From the NCBI GenBank assembly GCA_032622095.1, contig CP136062.1:6262001-6326000 (forward strand): a stretch of DNA of 64,000 bases. The letters run 5' to 3'. The notes below the pieces were generated by a model that worked only from the letters and a program-made list of their open reading frames with translations, did not search any database and was not told where the DNA came from. Below are positions 48,652 to 61,791 of this stretch, piece by piece. The DNA is from Siphonodentalium dalli (Eukaryota > Mollusca > Scaphopoda > Gadilida > Siphonodentaliidae). How positions within the stretch are numbered: the stretch's first letter is position 1; every line of letters begins with the position of its first letter. The position numbers and the translations under genes are program-made.

Positions 48652-48734
48652 TGGCCAATGCATTCTCTTTTATACTAGTAGGTGAGGTGTCATATTGGCG
48701 ACTCGCATATATACCGTAAGAGAATGCATTGGCA
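48652..48734. mobile_element. Short palindromic element, full copy
   Basis: TGGCCAATGCATTCTCTT is mirrored by AAGAGAATGCATTGGCA, with GGCGACTCGCATATATA in the right half. The following CAGGGATTTTGC...GGGTTAATAAA is shared in part with the 55.7-kb copy. Confidence 0.6.
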
Positions 48735-48779
48735 CAGGGATTTTGCAAAATTTCAGGAAGCTCCAGTTAGGAAAGGGTT

Positions 48780-50260
48780 AATAAATAGCATCAGCTAAGA
48801 AGTAGTATCAGCTTAGAAGATAATATATGTAGGAAAATTAATTGTCGTGGGATAGGTGCTATGTTTCTCAGATGATTTTAAAGTGGCACTAATAATTAGC
48901 AATAAAGAGTGTTTGTCGTCAGCTTAGAATATATGTTAGGGGAACTGTCTCAGGTGTCTCATGGAATAGGTGCGGCAAATCAAAGAGACACTAATATTTA
49001 GCTTGGATGACTTGTGGGCACAATCATTATTTAACCCTCATTAAAGCAAACTCCTGGTATCCCAGCTACAGTAGTAGTTACTACTGTTTATTTTTAATGT
49101 TGACAACAATGCTTTTAGATGTCAGCAAAAATTTACATGGTTGTACTCGGTAGTTCAAACTGCTTGGCATAAAAAGGGACTGTTAGTCGTTCCATTTATT
49201 TAACAGTTCAAACTCCACGAAAAGAAGCCATAGTACTTACTTTATACAATGCAGCATATACTTGATCAATTGATTAGTTGTGCAACCACACTTGTTAAAA
49301 TCATGTCTGTATTGTGTATGTATTATTGTATACTTAAAGTGTTTTATTTTCTATTTTCAGGGATATTTTGGATCTACATCCTGCTTATCACACATATAAC
49401 TATATAACTATATCAACTATCAGAAGTTCAACTCTGTGATCTGACATTTACTGGTTCTGAATACATTTTGAAAAGGCATCAGACAATTTTTTTGGACAGG
49501 TGTAAAATTAAAATTCACAATCAGAGATTAAATGGAACTGTTGTATCCTGACTATGATGACACAAATGTAAAATCCACTATTTTCTGTGGGCTCTCTTCT
49601 TGGAATGTTATTCACACACAAAGACAATATCAACACCAAGGACACACACTTTTAATAACTTGCAACTTCAGCTTCCTTATAATACTACTAGAAAAGGAAA
49701 TGATGAGAAAACAGGATAACAGAAAATACATCATCTATTCTAAATTATATTGGAGGTAGTCATGTGTGCAATGGATACTTTTGGGGTGGAGGCATACATG
49801 TGTAATATGTGCACACGGTATAGTGATTCTTGACCTGAGGTAACAAGGAATTCACTCCAGGAAGCTGATTTGTATTTATTTATTCAGTGCAAAACATCTT
49901 ATGAAAGTACAGGTTATTGATCCACTTGTTCTAAGGAAAATATACACTGCTTCAATTCTGGAGAATGTAAAGCTTGTTCTATTACGTTTGGAAAGTGTCA
50001 TAATTTACACTTGAATGTGGCTGTACATATATGTCTAACAGAAAGTGTAATGAAAAGACATGAAGATTCCTGGGTGATGTGATTGCCTTCTGATTAATAA
50101 AATATTGGGCCAACAGTATGATCATATTATTTTGAACTAAATCCAAATTCACCAATAAGCAATATATTGTTATTAGAATGAGATACTGCCATCATACCGG
50201 TTGGTATTTTTTCATTCTTGCCACATTTGTCATGTTCCAGGGATCAGGGTGTGCAATAAA
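48780..50260. other. No gene seen
   Basis: AT-rich sequence. Open frames are short and without recognisable motifs. Confidence 0.45.
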
Positions 50261-50272
50261 GAGAGGATCTAC

Positions 50273-50411
50273 AACGAGTCCCCAGTTTATAGCGGAATTT
50301 ACAAAACGAGTCCAGAAAATTAGAACTGGACGAGCCTTTGTTGAGGTCCTGACCTAATGTAGTGGACGTGTTTTGTAAATTCCGCTATAGCCTATACTCT
50401 GGGGACGAGTT
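50273..50411. mobile_element. ~139-bp hairpin MITE
   Basis: ACGAGTCCCCAG then TATAGCGGAATTTACAAAAC on the left is mirrored by GTTTTGTAAATTCCGCTATA and CTGGGGACGAGT on the right. Confidence 0.65.
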
Positions 50412-51577
50412 ATAGGTTATATTTATTACATGATCTAAAGCCTCGACAAAACCTACTTAAATCAACAAATGGGACCCTAAACTAACATCAGCTTATATAA
50501 GACATGGGATGACTTTTCATGTAACTGTGCATTGTTTGCGCTTGTACAGAAATAGTCCCAGATAAATAAAGACACTTTGATGTATTTAATGGTGTATATA
50601 TAATGACATAACTTTTCAAACTCTTCATGATTATAGCTGGTTGGAAAAATATTGGAAGGCATAATATATGGAGTGTAAATAGAAGACAGACCGGAAGTCA
50701 AGGGTCACCTGGCACTATTTCCTGTTATTAAACGAACGTTTAATATCACAATTTATCACATAATTAACTCACAAATTATTGGTAAGACACACGTGTAATA
50801 TTAGCACGTGCGATGACGTCACGCCATTATTTAAATGACTTGCGATTGCTGACGTTTATGATAGTTTTCTTCGATGAATACTTCACGTTGCTTCGCGTTT
50901 ATTTGATCATGTGATAAAAGGTATATCAAACTCATTCTACTTTATACGTAATTTATCAACCTCATCCAGTAAATTCTATTTGAGTTTCGGTGAACCTCGG
51001 CTCAAATCGAATTTAGTTATCCGATTGATAGATTCCGTACAAAATATAAACTCATGTGAGATCCTCTACATACAAATATTTACTATAATTTTGCCTTACA
51101 TACATCAGGGTACATGTACTACTATAGCTATATAAGTTCGTGAAACATGACTGCAAACAGCAAATATTATGTTCAATTAGACACTCAAAGAAAGAACATA
51201 CATACATCGGTGCTATGGCTCCAAGTTTATGAAACTCCTGCGATCCCATAACAATAACGCATGATGTATTTCACTGTTCGTGCAGAAAATTGTGCTATCT
51301 TTGCGCATTTGCACTCATATGGTAAACTGATGACAGGAACACACATAATCAGTTGTGTGTATATATTGCATACCAACGTTTCATATTGATATACCGGTAG
51401 TGGCACATGCGTCCATATGCTTGCGATATAAACGATGGCAAGAGTCTGCTAATTTGGACATTTCTATTCTTAACAATGTGTTCCAGACTCGTGATGTTTC
51501 AATATTTTGGGAGGTGTGTCCATACGGTTGTGACGTTGATGAACACGTCCTGGCATATGGACTGAAAGATCCTTTAT

Positions 51578-52235
51578 TATGCCCCCGATCTCCGATGGAG
51601 ATTTGGGGGTATATAGTGGAGCCGTCCGTCCTTCCGTCTGGCCGTCCGTCCTTCCGTCCGTCCTTCCGTACGAACGTTTCAACTCATAACTTTGGTTTCG
51701 CTAACTCAATTTCCCCATTTTTTGCAGAGTTACGCCCCTTTTTGTTTTATGTGGCATACGAACGTTTCAACTCATAACTTTGGTTTCGCTAATTCAATTC
51801 AGTTGATCTTTGGTATGCCAATAGACCAGCCGGGGGACAAGATTTCCCCATAGCCGTGGTTTCGTCCGCCCATTTTTTCCAGAGTTACGCCCCTTTTTGG
51901 ACTTAGATTAAGTTTTCTGCTACTTTTTTTGGTTTCCAGATTATAACTTGATTTTGGATTGTTTATTTGCAAAACCCGTTTTTTTGTGTATTACCAATAT
52001 CGCAATACAGGTCAAGGTAAAATTTCGGTTCAATCGGATAATTTTTGTGAGAGTTATGACCCTTTTTCGACTTAAAAAATTCAGTTTTTTTTTAGAAAAT
52101 TCAGTTTTCCTTCTATTTTTGTGGCACCTGACCAAATTTGAAGCTAATATAGAACAACATGTGGCATTTTTATAGCGCTTAACCAGAAAGTTTCTCTGAT
52201 TGTACAGTCGGGGGCGTTACCTCCGCCCAGCGGTG
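51578..52235. mobile_element. Interspersed repeat with CCGT tract, inserted in the array
   Basis: Starts TTATGCCCCCGATCTCC, has a GTCCGTCCTTCCGTCCGTCC tract at about 51627-51670, and repeats AACGTTTCAACTCATAACTT twice (51674 and 51761). The end near 52210 has GGGGGCGTTACCTCCGCCC. It breaks the 51.3-54.8 kb repeat. The class is not determined. Confidence 0.5.
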
Positions 52236-53106
52236 CACTTGTTGATGCAGTAGTGCTGTGGAAAATGATTGACGTATTTACTCAGTATAACCAAAATAAA
52301 ACTACAGCTTGAGCATCGTGGCAGTCTAGTAATAACTTGACCAAGGTTTCCTTACAGTCAACTCTCAACGTAAGTTGAAAGTAATGAAAGTTAGGTCTAG
52401 TTTTAATAAGACTGGCATCGTGGTATACCGGTAGCAGTAATTGGTAGCAGTGTTCTCAGCTCAACTTGGTATGATTGTGATTTGATATTGACGGTTTGTG
52501 GTGTCAGTTATATTTAAGCAGGTCCCTGTAGCTACAAGCAATTGCATTAAAATCCGAAAAAAAATCAGTTTCAAACTGGCAATTTCACGATTCCATTGCA
52601 CATGCAGGAACATACACATTGCAAAGATGTTAAGATGCGGCGTGGACTTCCGGAATATTTATGAAATTCTGTGCGATCGTGGAACGGTATTTGACAGGTC
52701 AAGCTATCATTACGTCATTGCACTTGTCAGATAAACTGACGACACGAGCACACACATGCGGTTTTGTGGAAATAGTCTGTCTACCCATTAGTGGTAGGAA
52801 GTTCAATGGTGGCTATTACTTAATTTCACAATGCGTTCAATAGTTGGTATGTCGATATTCCAGAAGGGACGCCCATATGGTTGCGACATTGATCAACTCA
52901 TACTAGAATATAGACTGAAAATCCTTTATTGGTGTACCAGTGCAGTGTGAAAATTGGTGATGTGAGAGCGCATTAAAATATATAATACGGCCTTAGACTT
53001 GTGACATAACCAGTAATTGTGTACAGTGTTCTCAACGCTACCTGCTATTAGAGTTTTGATGCTGATAGTGCATGGTGTCTATTAAATTTAACAATTTCAT
53101 GACTTG

Positions 53107-53205
53107 AGTTTCCGGAAATATTACGAAAAACCCTGTGCCAACGCATTCTCTTACATAAATTATACGAGGCTTCCTATATATAGGAGAAGGCACTGGAACA
53201 TGGTC
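53107..53205. repeat. Degenerate copy of the short palindrome family
   Basis: CCAACGCATTCTCTTACATA...GGCACTGGAACATGGTCTTT. Confidence 0.45.
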
Positions 53206-55344
53206 TTTAATACCACAACAGTGCAGCTCCCAGCATTAAAAGGATAAACAAATATGGCAGGAAAAATACAAACAGTCACTAAAATACTTAAAATTTCCAG
53301 GTTGTGTGATTAAATCTATGAGTTTAAATCGTTATATGTATTTGACACTTTCATGGAAGAAACCGTGTTGAGCAACATCCATAATGCAGGGATGTAGAGA
53401 CAGTTGTGGGTAAGGGTCAGTTAGAATATGCCGTTCCAATGTGTGATTAACAGCCGCATATGTGTGTTATTTCCCCCTGGTATATGACATACTTGCATAC
53501 GTCGCGTAAGGATAACAGTTTGTATTTGACTGATCGTGCGATCATTACGCCACTGCACTCGTCCGATATACGACAACATTAACTCGCGCATGCGATTTTG
53601 TGTATATATTCCGTACCAAGCGTGCGATATCGATGTCGTGTCAAGTGCGTCCATATGCGTGCGACATACAGTATATGGCAATAGTTTGACAATCCGTTAG
53701 TGGTATACTATGTTCAATTGTGGTTAATTCTTATTTTCACATTGCATGCGTTCTAGAGTTGGGATACGTCGATATTCCGGAAGGGGCGCTCACATGGTTG
53801 CGACATCGATTAATAGATCCTGGCATATGGACTGAACATTGCTTTATTGACGTAGTAGCGCAGTGTACACAAAATAAAGCCTTAAAATGTTTACACAACC
53901 AGTAATTTGGTACAGTATTCTCGATACGTGTATGACTGAATGTTGGTGCTGGTGCAACATTTATCTTCAAGGGATATAGAGACATCGATGTGGAAGAGTC
54001 AGTTAGAATATATCGATCGAGCGTGTGGTAAACAGACCCAGTTGCATGTTTGTTACTGGCCGATAGTGTATGATAACCATGCATGCATGCGTCTTTTAAT
54101 GAGAACAATAATGTTTTTTGGCAGATTGTGCTATCCTACGCCATTGAACTCGTCCGATATACTGACAACAGTAACACACACGCGTAGTTTTGTGTATATA
54201 TTCCATACCAAGCATGCGACATTGATATCGTGTCATAAGTGCATCCACATGCTTGCGACATACACTAGTTATGGCAATAGTCTGTCCAACCGGTAGTGGG
54301 ACATTGTATTTAATCGTGGATACTTCTTAATTTCACATTGCGTTCCGAAGTTGATCAACATATCCTGGTATATATTGACTGAAAATTGCTTTATTGACGT
54401 AGTAGCAGCGTACACATTATTGATGTAGGAACGCTTTACACACAAACAAATAACGATTATATAACGGTGTGACATAACTACAATATTTTGGACTCTGGTA
54501 TGACTGAATTTTGGGAATTATGTGCATGCCTGTGTCGCGTAAGGATGACACTTAGGGTTGCAATCGTTCGATATACTGATACCAGTAACATACGCGGGCG
54601 GTTTTGTGTATGTATCCCACATATTGATATAGTGTCAAATGCTTGCGTTCATATACTTGCGACATATACTGTGACATGCATGGTCTGTCAATCCGTTAAT
54701 GACACTATGTTCAATCGTGCCGGTTAGTTCTTAATGTCACACCTGTGTTCTTTAGTTGGGATATGGGACGAGCACCCATATGCTTGCGACATGACTGTAA
54801 CAGGACTTGTTTCTTCGGATTGTGAACTCTAATATACTGTATGACGTCACCATGTGCTCACACAATTCCCTCCAAATTATGCAAATAAGCATTTCTATCT
54901 CAGATTTGAATAGACGTTGGATTTTTTCGGACTACATGACTTAGCTGTGTAGCAACACACCATGAGCTATATATACAGCACACCCTGTAATCACTCCACA
55001 TGTAGTGCAGAATTTCAACACACAACTTGGAGCATTTTTTTATGTAATTTTATTATATTTCCACGCTGTCAAGCAGACCAGATCTTCGGTGTTACCAGTA
55101 AACGCATCGAGTAAAAAATGTTGTGAAAATGTGAACAGTGTCGCACAAAAGAACACCTCTTCGAAAGTTCTATTTGAGCACAGGAAGAAATGTCATTATT
55201 TCCCTTTATCTTTGTCACATCAATTTCGTCGACTAATTTCGATACCGGTATAATTCAAAAGCGGTAATTATTATAAATGTATTTCGTATCGCAAACTGCC
55301 AGATTTAATCTACGTGGGCTTTATTACGTTTACGTATGGTCATA

Positions 55345-55711
55345 TTATATATAAGAGAATGCATTAGCCTAACAAATTTTATACTATTTTTAATGATTGT
55401 TAAAAAATGTAAGAAAAATGAAAACAATAATAAAAAACACTTAAAGAATGTAAGAAATAATGATAAAAAAAATATAAATATTGTTAAAGTATTTAAGATA
55501 AAATGATAAAATTGTTACAGAGTGTAAGAAAACATTATAAAAAAATAAAATTATTAAAGAAATTAAGAAATGATAAAAAAATGATAAAAATTGAAAATGA
55601 ATATAAGAACAATAAATAAAAAAATATAAAACAATTGTTAAACCAATGCATTCTCTTATATATCGAGGCGACCTATGGTCGACTCGCATATATAACAGAA
55701 TCAATTGGCAC
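55345..55711. repeat. Palindrome-family pair around an A-rich spacer
   Basis: An inverted half copy at 55350-55372 (ATAAGAGAATGCATTAGCC) and a full palindrome at 55641-55711 (AATGCATTCTCTTATATATC ... GTCGACTCGCATATATA) bound 270 bp of GATAAAAAAATATAA-type low-complexity sequence. Confidence 0.55.
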
Positions 55712-56039
55712 ATGGTCTTTAATGTTGCGCCAGCGCAGATTCCGTTGTGGAAGGGTTAATATTACATGCTGTTTTGCAGCTTGAGCTCCACGCAGGAGGA
55801 GCGCGGAAAACTGTCAATTTTTTTAAAACAAGGTATAATCCTATTCCGTTTACCACGTTTTTATTGCGCTCTTATTACAACCCATTGCGTTCCTACTGTT
55901 TCAAGTCCCACGCTCTCACGCGCTCTCATTGTGCCTCCTCTAAGCTATAAACGTCCCGAGTTCGTCCAAGTCGCTGTCTCTGTGTTACTAGTACGTTCTC
56001 AGTAAGTTTGCAAAACGTTCTCTGCGTGGGCTCGGAGAG

Positions 56040-56047
56040 TATAAATA
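56040..56047 (+). promoter_or_regulatory. TATA box candidate
   Basis: TATAAATA, with CAGTCAGAGTCAG about 25-30 bp downstream as a start region, 115 bp before the first ATG of the SGNH ORF. ATTAAA follows at 56140-56145. This might be an LTR-like promoter, but no second LTR was found. Confidence 0.4.
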
Positions 56048-56161
56048 GCGCATCATGCTTGCTCCAGTCAGAGTCAGTTTTTAGGTTGTGGGAATATACC
56101 CAACAATCCACAATAGACTAGTTGTCCAATAGTTGTCTGATTAAACCTCTGTCACAATCCG

Positions 56162-57465
56162 ATGCGATCAGGCCGGCGCCAAGCTAAACGCAATAAGGTA
56201 TCCAAGAGAAACTGCAGGTACCAAAGATCTTCGCCAGTATTCGTACTCCAATTTTGAAGAAAAATGTGCCTACTTTGAACGTCAATTATAACGGCAAAAT
56301 TTCGAACTTTGCAATGAAAATGACTCTATCAGAATTACAAGACATATTGGAAACTGTTAAAGTCAAACACGCGGATATGAAAAATTAACTCACTGGGCGC
56401 ATCCAATGGTTAGAAAACCAGGTTACAGACTTGAAGCAGGAAAATGCCAAATTACGTCAAAACACATAAAAAAAACAAATACATCGAAGCTTATGATTGA
56501 AACCGCCAATGACGCCCAACTTATTGTTATTGAGAAGCAGCAATTAAAGAAAAATTAAAAACGGGATAAAATTGAAAACTCGGTACAAAAATCATCAGAA
56601 ATAGCAATACCGGCGATAAAAACATCAAACAAATATGATGTATTGTCTGACACCTTCACTCATTCGGAAACACCTGTGACCAAACATCCTGCACCAGATC
56701 AGGATAAACCCGGCAGTTCAAAACAACGATGGCGCAAAAGCAATCAACATGACTCCAAAAAAATTCACCTGATAGTCGACGATTCCGTGCTTCGTTATAT
56801 AAATCCACACAGGCTTGCATTGGAAGATGAAGTTGTTCAGAAAATTTCAATTGGTGGTCTGAATCTGGCTGGGGATTGCCGATGGCTTAATGACACGCGA
56901 AACCGAGTTGATGGATATGTACACATAGTTACATTACACGTGGGAATCAACTCCCGTCGGAGGGGCTACACAACTGGATCAGATGAGGTTAAAGACGCTA
57001 TCAACATTATTCACCAAATTTCGCAGCTGGCGTAAGGATTTTCTCTGCGTTACCGACACCCAACAGATCTGGTGCCAATAGACTGATTTGCGATGTGTGC
57101 TGAAATGAACTGCATCTAGCTTCGTTGACAATTCTGCCGATTGTGTTATGCCTCGGAATATGCGCGTTATTGAATTCTTGTTTCACGACTCATGTCACCC
57201 TAATAATCGAGGTGTAGAACTTCTGGGTGCGAATTTAACACTCGGGAAACATACGGGTAGGACAAAGGTTACGCAAGATGATTCGGTGCTACACCAAGGA
57301 GACCGATCTCAGTTCATTAATCCGTGCTCCCCGTGGTTTGGCAAACAACTTTATTGATCTGAAAAGCGGAGTCAATTCCTTCTAAAGCGACCCGACAACG
57401 CCAGATTTTATGGCAATGCGGCAAGAACTGTCGGAACTTAGATCACTGATTCGAAACGGGACTTA
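56162..57465 (+). pseudogene. Broken retroelement-type ORF: coiled coil plus SGNH esterase domain
   Basis: The N-terminus is basic (MRSGRRQAKRNKVSKRN); a heptad-rich segment (SELQDILETVK...IQWLENQVTDLKQENAKLRQ) follows with stops and frameshifts. The longest open piece, 56643-57035, has KKIHLIVDDSVLRYINPHRL (block I, GDS changed to DDS), GGLNLAGDCRWL and HIVTLHVGIN (GxN block). After a shift it continues GVRIFSALPTPNRSGANRLI, and after another shift FHDSCHPNNRGVELLGANL supplies the Asp-x-x-His block. It ends FMAMRQELSELRSLIRNGT and TAA at 57463-57465. A coiled coil followed by an esterase is the layout of CR1-clade ORF1 proteins and related element proteins. No ORF2 follows. It is intronless and multiply disrupted, so inactive. 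Confidence 0.65.
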
Positions 57466-57745
57466 ACTATATATTAATTAATCACACTTGTGTTTATATA
57501 CCATATGTCTTCATGCTATTAGTTAAATTAGTAATTAATATACTTGTAATCTAATTCTCTTCTGATAAGAGAATTGATAGAATTAACTTACTTTATATAT
57601 GCGAATGTTCGCACCTTCTCAACGTTTGATATATCTATTTAGTTTACTTGAGAGCAAGATAGTACAAACACCCGTTCATGAGAATTGCTCAGTGGGATCT
57701 AGTACTCGATGCAAATGTGGTGAAATCCAAGTTCGAGTCAAGTAC
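57466..57745. other. AT-rich spacer, no gene seen
   Basis: Lies between the ORF and the satellite. It includes an inverted TCTAATTCTCTTCTGATAAGAG-AATTGATAGA segment near 57550-57590. Confidence 0.4.
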
Positions 57746-60039
57746 AACTCAATGTTCACCCCTTTGTAGTGTTACCCCCTCCCCCCGGGTGATGGTGGGG
57801 TTCGGGTGTTTCTAGGTTGTATTTTGGGCGGGCCACCCACACATGACGTAAAATCGGTCGAAATCTTTACCGTTCTCGAAAATGGTCCATACCCCATTTT
57901 CACCCCTCGGGTGGTACTCCCCGGTTGGGGAGTGTTTCTATTGTGCATTGGGGTGTGCCACCCGCCCATAACGTCAAATCGGTTGAAATCCTTACCGTTC
58001 TCGAATATTGTCCATACTCCATTTTTACCCCCTCGTGGTGGTACCACAGGGGAAGATGGTTTGGGTAGGTGTGTTTCTAGTGTATATTTGTGGCTGGCCA
58101 CCCACCCACGCCGTCAAATCAGTTAAAATCCGTACCGTTCTCGAAAATGGTCCATACCCCATGTTCATCCCTCGGGTGGTACCCACGATGGTGATGGGTG
58201 TGCGATCGTGTGTTTCTATGGTGTATTTGGGTAAGCCACCCACCCGTGCCGTCAAATCGGTTGAAGTCCTTACCTTTCTCGAAAATGGTCCATACCCCAT
58301 TTTCATCTCCTCGGGGTGGTACCACCGGGGTGATGGGTGGGGACCGGTGTGTTTCCATGGTCTATTTTGGGCGGGTCACCCACACATGCCGTCAAATTGG
58401 TTGAAATCTTTACCGTTCTCGAAAATGGTCCATACCCCATTTTACCCCCTCGGGGTGGTACCCCCGTGGTGATGGATGGGGGTCTGGGTGTTTCTAGGGT
58501 GTATTTGGAGCGGGCCACCCACCCATGCCGTCAAATCGGTCGAAACCCTTACCGTTCTCGAAAATGGTCCATACCCCATTTTTACACCTCAGGGTGGTAC
58601 CTCCGGGTGATTGGAGGGGTCGGAGTGTTTCTAGGGTGGTGTTTTGATGGGCCACCCTGCCTTGTAGTCAAATTGGTCGAAATTCTTACCTTCTCGAAAA
58701 TGGTCGATACATGTACCTCATTTTCACCCCCTTGGGAGGTACCCCCAGCTGAAATGTGGGTGGGGTTTTTCTATGGTGTATAGAGGCGGGCCACCCACCC
58801 AAATGCCATAAATCGGTCGAAATCTGTACCGTTCTCGAAAATGGTCCATACCCAATGTTCATCCCTCGGAGTGTTAACCCCCCCCCCCCTGGTGATGGGT
58901 GGAGTTCGGGTGTTTCTATGGTTGATTTGGGGCGGGTCACCCACCCATGCCGTCAAATCGGTCGATGTCCTTACCGTTCTCGAAAATGGTCCGTTCCCAT
59001 TTTCACCCCATCGGGTTGTACCCCGGGAGTGATGTTGATGGGCGAGGGGTGTTTATATTGTGTATTTGGGTGTGCCACGCGCCCATAACATCAAATCGGT
59101 CGAAATCCTTACCGTTTGCGAAAATGGTCCATACCCCATTTCCACCTTCTCGGTTGGTACCCCTGGGGTGATGGGTGGGGGATCGGGGTGTTTCTATGGA
59201 GTAATGGTGTGGACCACCCACCCATACCGTGAAATTGGTTGAAATCCTTACCATTCTCGAAAATGGTCCATACCCAATGTTCACCCCCTTGGATTGTTAC
59301 CGCCTCCCGGGTGATGGGTGGAGTTCGGGTGTTTCTAGGTTGTATTTTGGGCGGGCCACCCACCCATGACGTCAAATCGGTCGAAATCCTTACCGTTCTC
59401 GAAAATGGTCCATACCCCATTTTCACCCCTCGGGTGGTACCCCCGGTTGTGGGGTGTTTCTATTGTGTATTTGGGGTGTGCCACACGCCCATAACGTCAA
59501 ATCGGTTGAAATCCTCACCGTTCTCGAATATTGTCCATACTCCATGTTTACCCCCTCGGGGTGGTACCACAGGGGATGATGTTTGGGGTAGGTGTGTTTC
59601 TAGTGTGTATTTGTGGCTGGCCACCCACCCATGCCGTCAAATCAGTTGAAATCCTTACCGTTCTCAAAAATGGTCCATACCCCATATTTACCCCTTGGTT
59701 GGTAGCCTACCTCCCACGGGTGATGATGGGGGTTGGGTGTGTGTAGGGTGTGTTTGTGGCAGGCCACCCACTCACACCGCCAAATCGGTCGAAATCCGTA
59801 ACGTTCTCGAACGTAACGTACACCCGTGGTGAAGGATGGAGTCTGGTGTTTCAAGGGTGTATTTGGGGCGGGTCACAGACCCATGCCGTCAAATCGGTTG
59901 AAATCTGTTCCGTTGTCGAAAATATTCCATACCCAATTTTCACCCCACTCGGACGGTTACCACCGGGGTGATTGGTGGGGTCGGGGGTTTCCTATGGTGT
60001 ATTTGTGGCTGGCCACCGACCCATGCCGTCAAATCGGTC

Positions 60040-61791
60040 GAAATCCTTACCGTTCTCGAAAATGTTCCATACCCCATTTCACCCCATCGGGCTGGTACAT
60101 CCGGGCTGATTGGTGGGGTCGGGATGTTTCTATGGTGTATTTGGGGTGGGCCACCCACCATGCCATCAAATCGGTTGATGTCCTTACCTTTCTCGAAAAT
60201 GGTCCATACCCCATTTTCATCTCGGGGTGGCCACCGATCCATGCCGTCAAATCGGTCCAAATACTTACAATTCTCGAAAATGGTCCATACCCCATTTTCA
60301 CCCCCTCGGGCTGGTACCTCCGGTGGTGATTGGTGGTGTCGGGGTGTTTCGAGGGGGTGGTTTTTGCGGGCCACCCTCCCATCTAGTCAAATCGTTCGAA
60401 AACCTTCCTTTTCGAAAATGGTCGATACCTCATTTTCAGCCACTTGCGTGGTACCCCCAGCTGACAGGTTGGTGTGGTTTTTCTGTGATGTATTTGATGC
60501 GGGCCACCCACCCAAAATGCCGTCAAATCGGTCGAAATACTTACCGTTCTCGAAAATGGCCCATACCCAATGTTCACCCCTCGGGTGGTACCCACGGTTG
60601 TGGGGTGTTTCTATTGTGTATTTGGGGTGTGCCACACGCCCATAACGTCAAATCGGTTGAAATCCTCACCATTCTCGAATATTGTCCATACTCCATTTTA
60701 CCCCCCTCGGGGTGGTACCACAGGGGATGATGGTTTGGGTAGGTGTGTTTCTAGACTGTATTTGTGGCTGGCCACCCACCATGCCGTCAAATCAGTTGAA
60801 ATCCTTCTCGAAAATGGTCCATACCCCATTTTCACCCCTCGGGTGGTACTCCCCGGTTGTGTAGTGTTTCTATTGTGCATTGGGTGTGCCACCCGCCCAT
60901 AACGTCAAATCGGTTGAAATCCTTACCGTTCTCGAAAATGTTCCATACCCCATTTCACCCCATCGGGCTGGTACATCCGGGCTGATTGGTGGGGTCGGGA
61001 TGTTTCTATGGTGTATTTGGGGTGGGCCACCCACCATGCCATCAAATCGGTTGATGTCCTTACCTTTCTCGAAAATGGTCCATACCCCATTTTCATCTCG
61101 GGGTGGCCACCGATCCATGCCGTCAAATCGGTCCAAATACTTACAATTCTCGAAAATGGTCCCTACCCCATTTTCACCCCCTCGGGCTGGTACATCCGGT
61201 GGTGATTGGTGGTGTCGGGGTGTTTCGAGGGGGTGGTTTTTGCGGGCCACCCTCCCATCTAGTCAAATCGTTCGAAAACCTTCCTTTTCGAAAATGGTCG
61301 ATACCTCATTTTCAGCCACTTGCGTGGTACCCCCAGCTGACAGGTTGGTGTGGTTTTTCTGTGATGTATTTGATGCGGGCCACCCACCCAAAATGCCGTC
61401 AAATCGGTCGAAATACTTACCGTTCTCGAAAATGGCCCATACCCAATGTTCACCCCTCGGGTGGTACCCACGGTTGTGGGGTGTTTCTATTGTGTATTTG
61501 GGGTGTGCCACACGCCCATAACGTCAAATCGGTTGAAATCCTCACCATTCTCGAATATTGTCCATACTCCATTTTACCCCCCTCGGGGTGGTACCACAGG
61601 GGATGATGGTTTGGGTAGGTGTGTTTCTAGACTGTATTTGTGGCTGGCCACCCACCATGCCGTCAAATCAGTTGAAATCCTTCTCGAAAATGGTCCATAC
61701 CCCATTTTCACCCCTCGGGTGGTACTCCCCGGTTGTGTAGTGTTTCTATTGTGCATTGGGTGTGCCACCCGCCCATAACGTCAAATCGGTT
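60040..61791. repeat. 876-bp higher-order duplication in the satellite
   Basis: About 60040-60915 and 60916-61791 are consecutive copies of the same multi-monomer block. Only a couple of differences were seen (for example GGTACCTCC against GGTACATCC at 60314/61190, and GGTCCATACC against GGTCCCTACC just before it). It includes the odd AGTCAAATCGTTCGAAAACC monomer in both. Confidence 0.85.

Larger units (their letters stand above)
51260..54800. repeat. Diverged tandem repeat, at least five copies
   Basis: Blocks with TCATTACGCCACTGCACTCG, TTTTGTGTATATATTCCGTA, GCGTCCATATGCGTGCGACA and TGGCATATGGACTGAAAAT recur near 51280, 52700, 53550, 54130 and 54560. Units are degenerate and unequal (about 0.4-1 kb). 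Short frames inside are not conserved. Confidence 0.5.

Noticed and set aside
51355..51777. 140-codon frame
   Set aside because: It crosses the boundary between the diverged tandem repeat and the inserted CCGT repeat.
55747..56160. Long terminal repeat of a retrotransposon
   Set aside because: TATA and ATTAAA are suggestive, but no second copy, no TG...CA ends and no primer-binding site could be shown.
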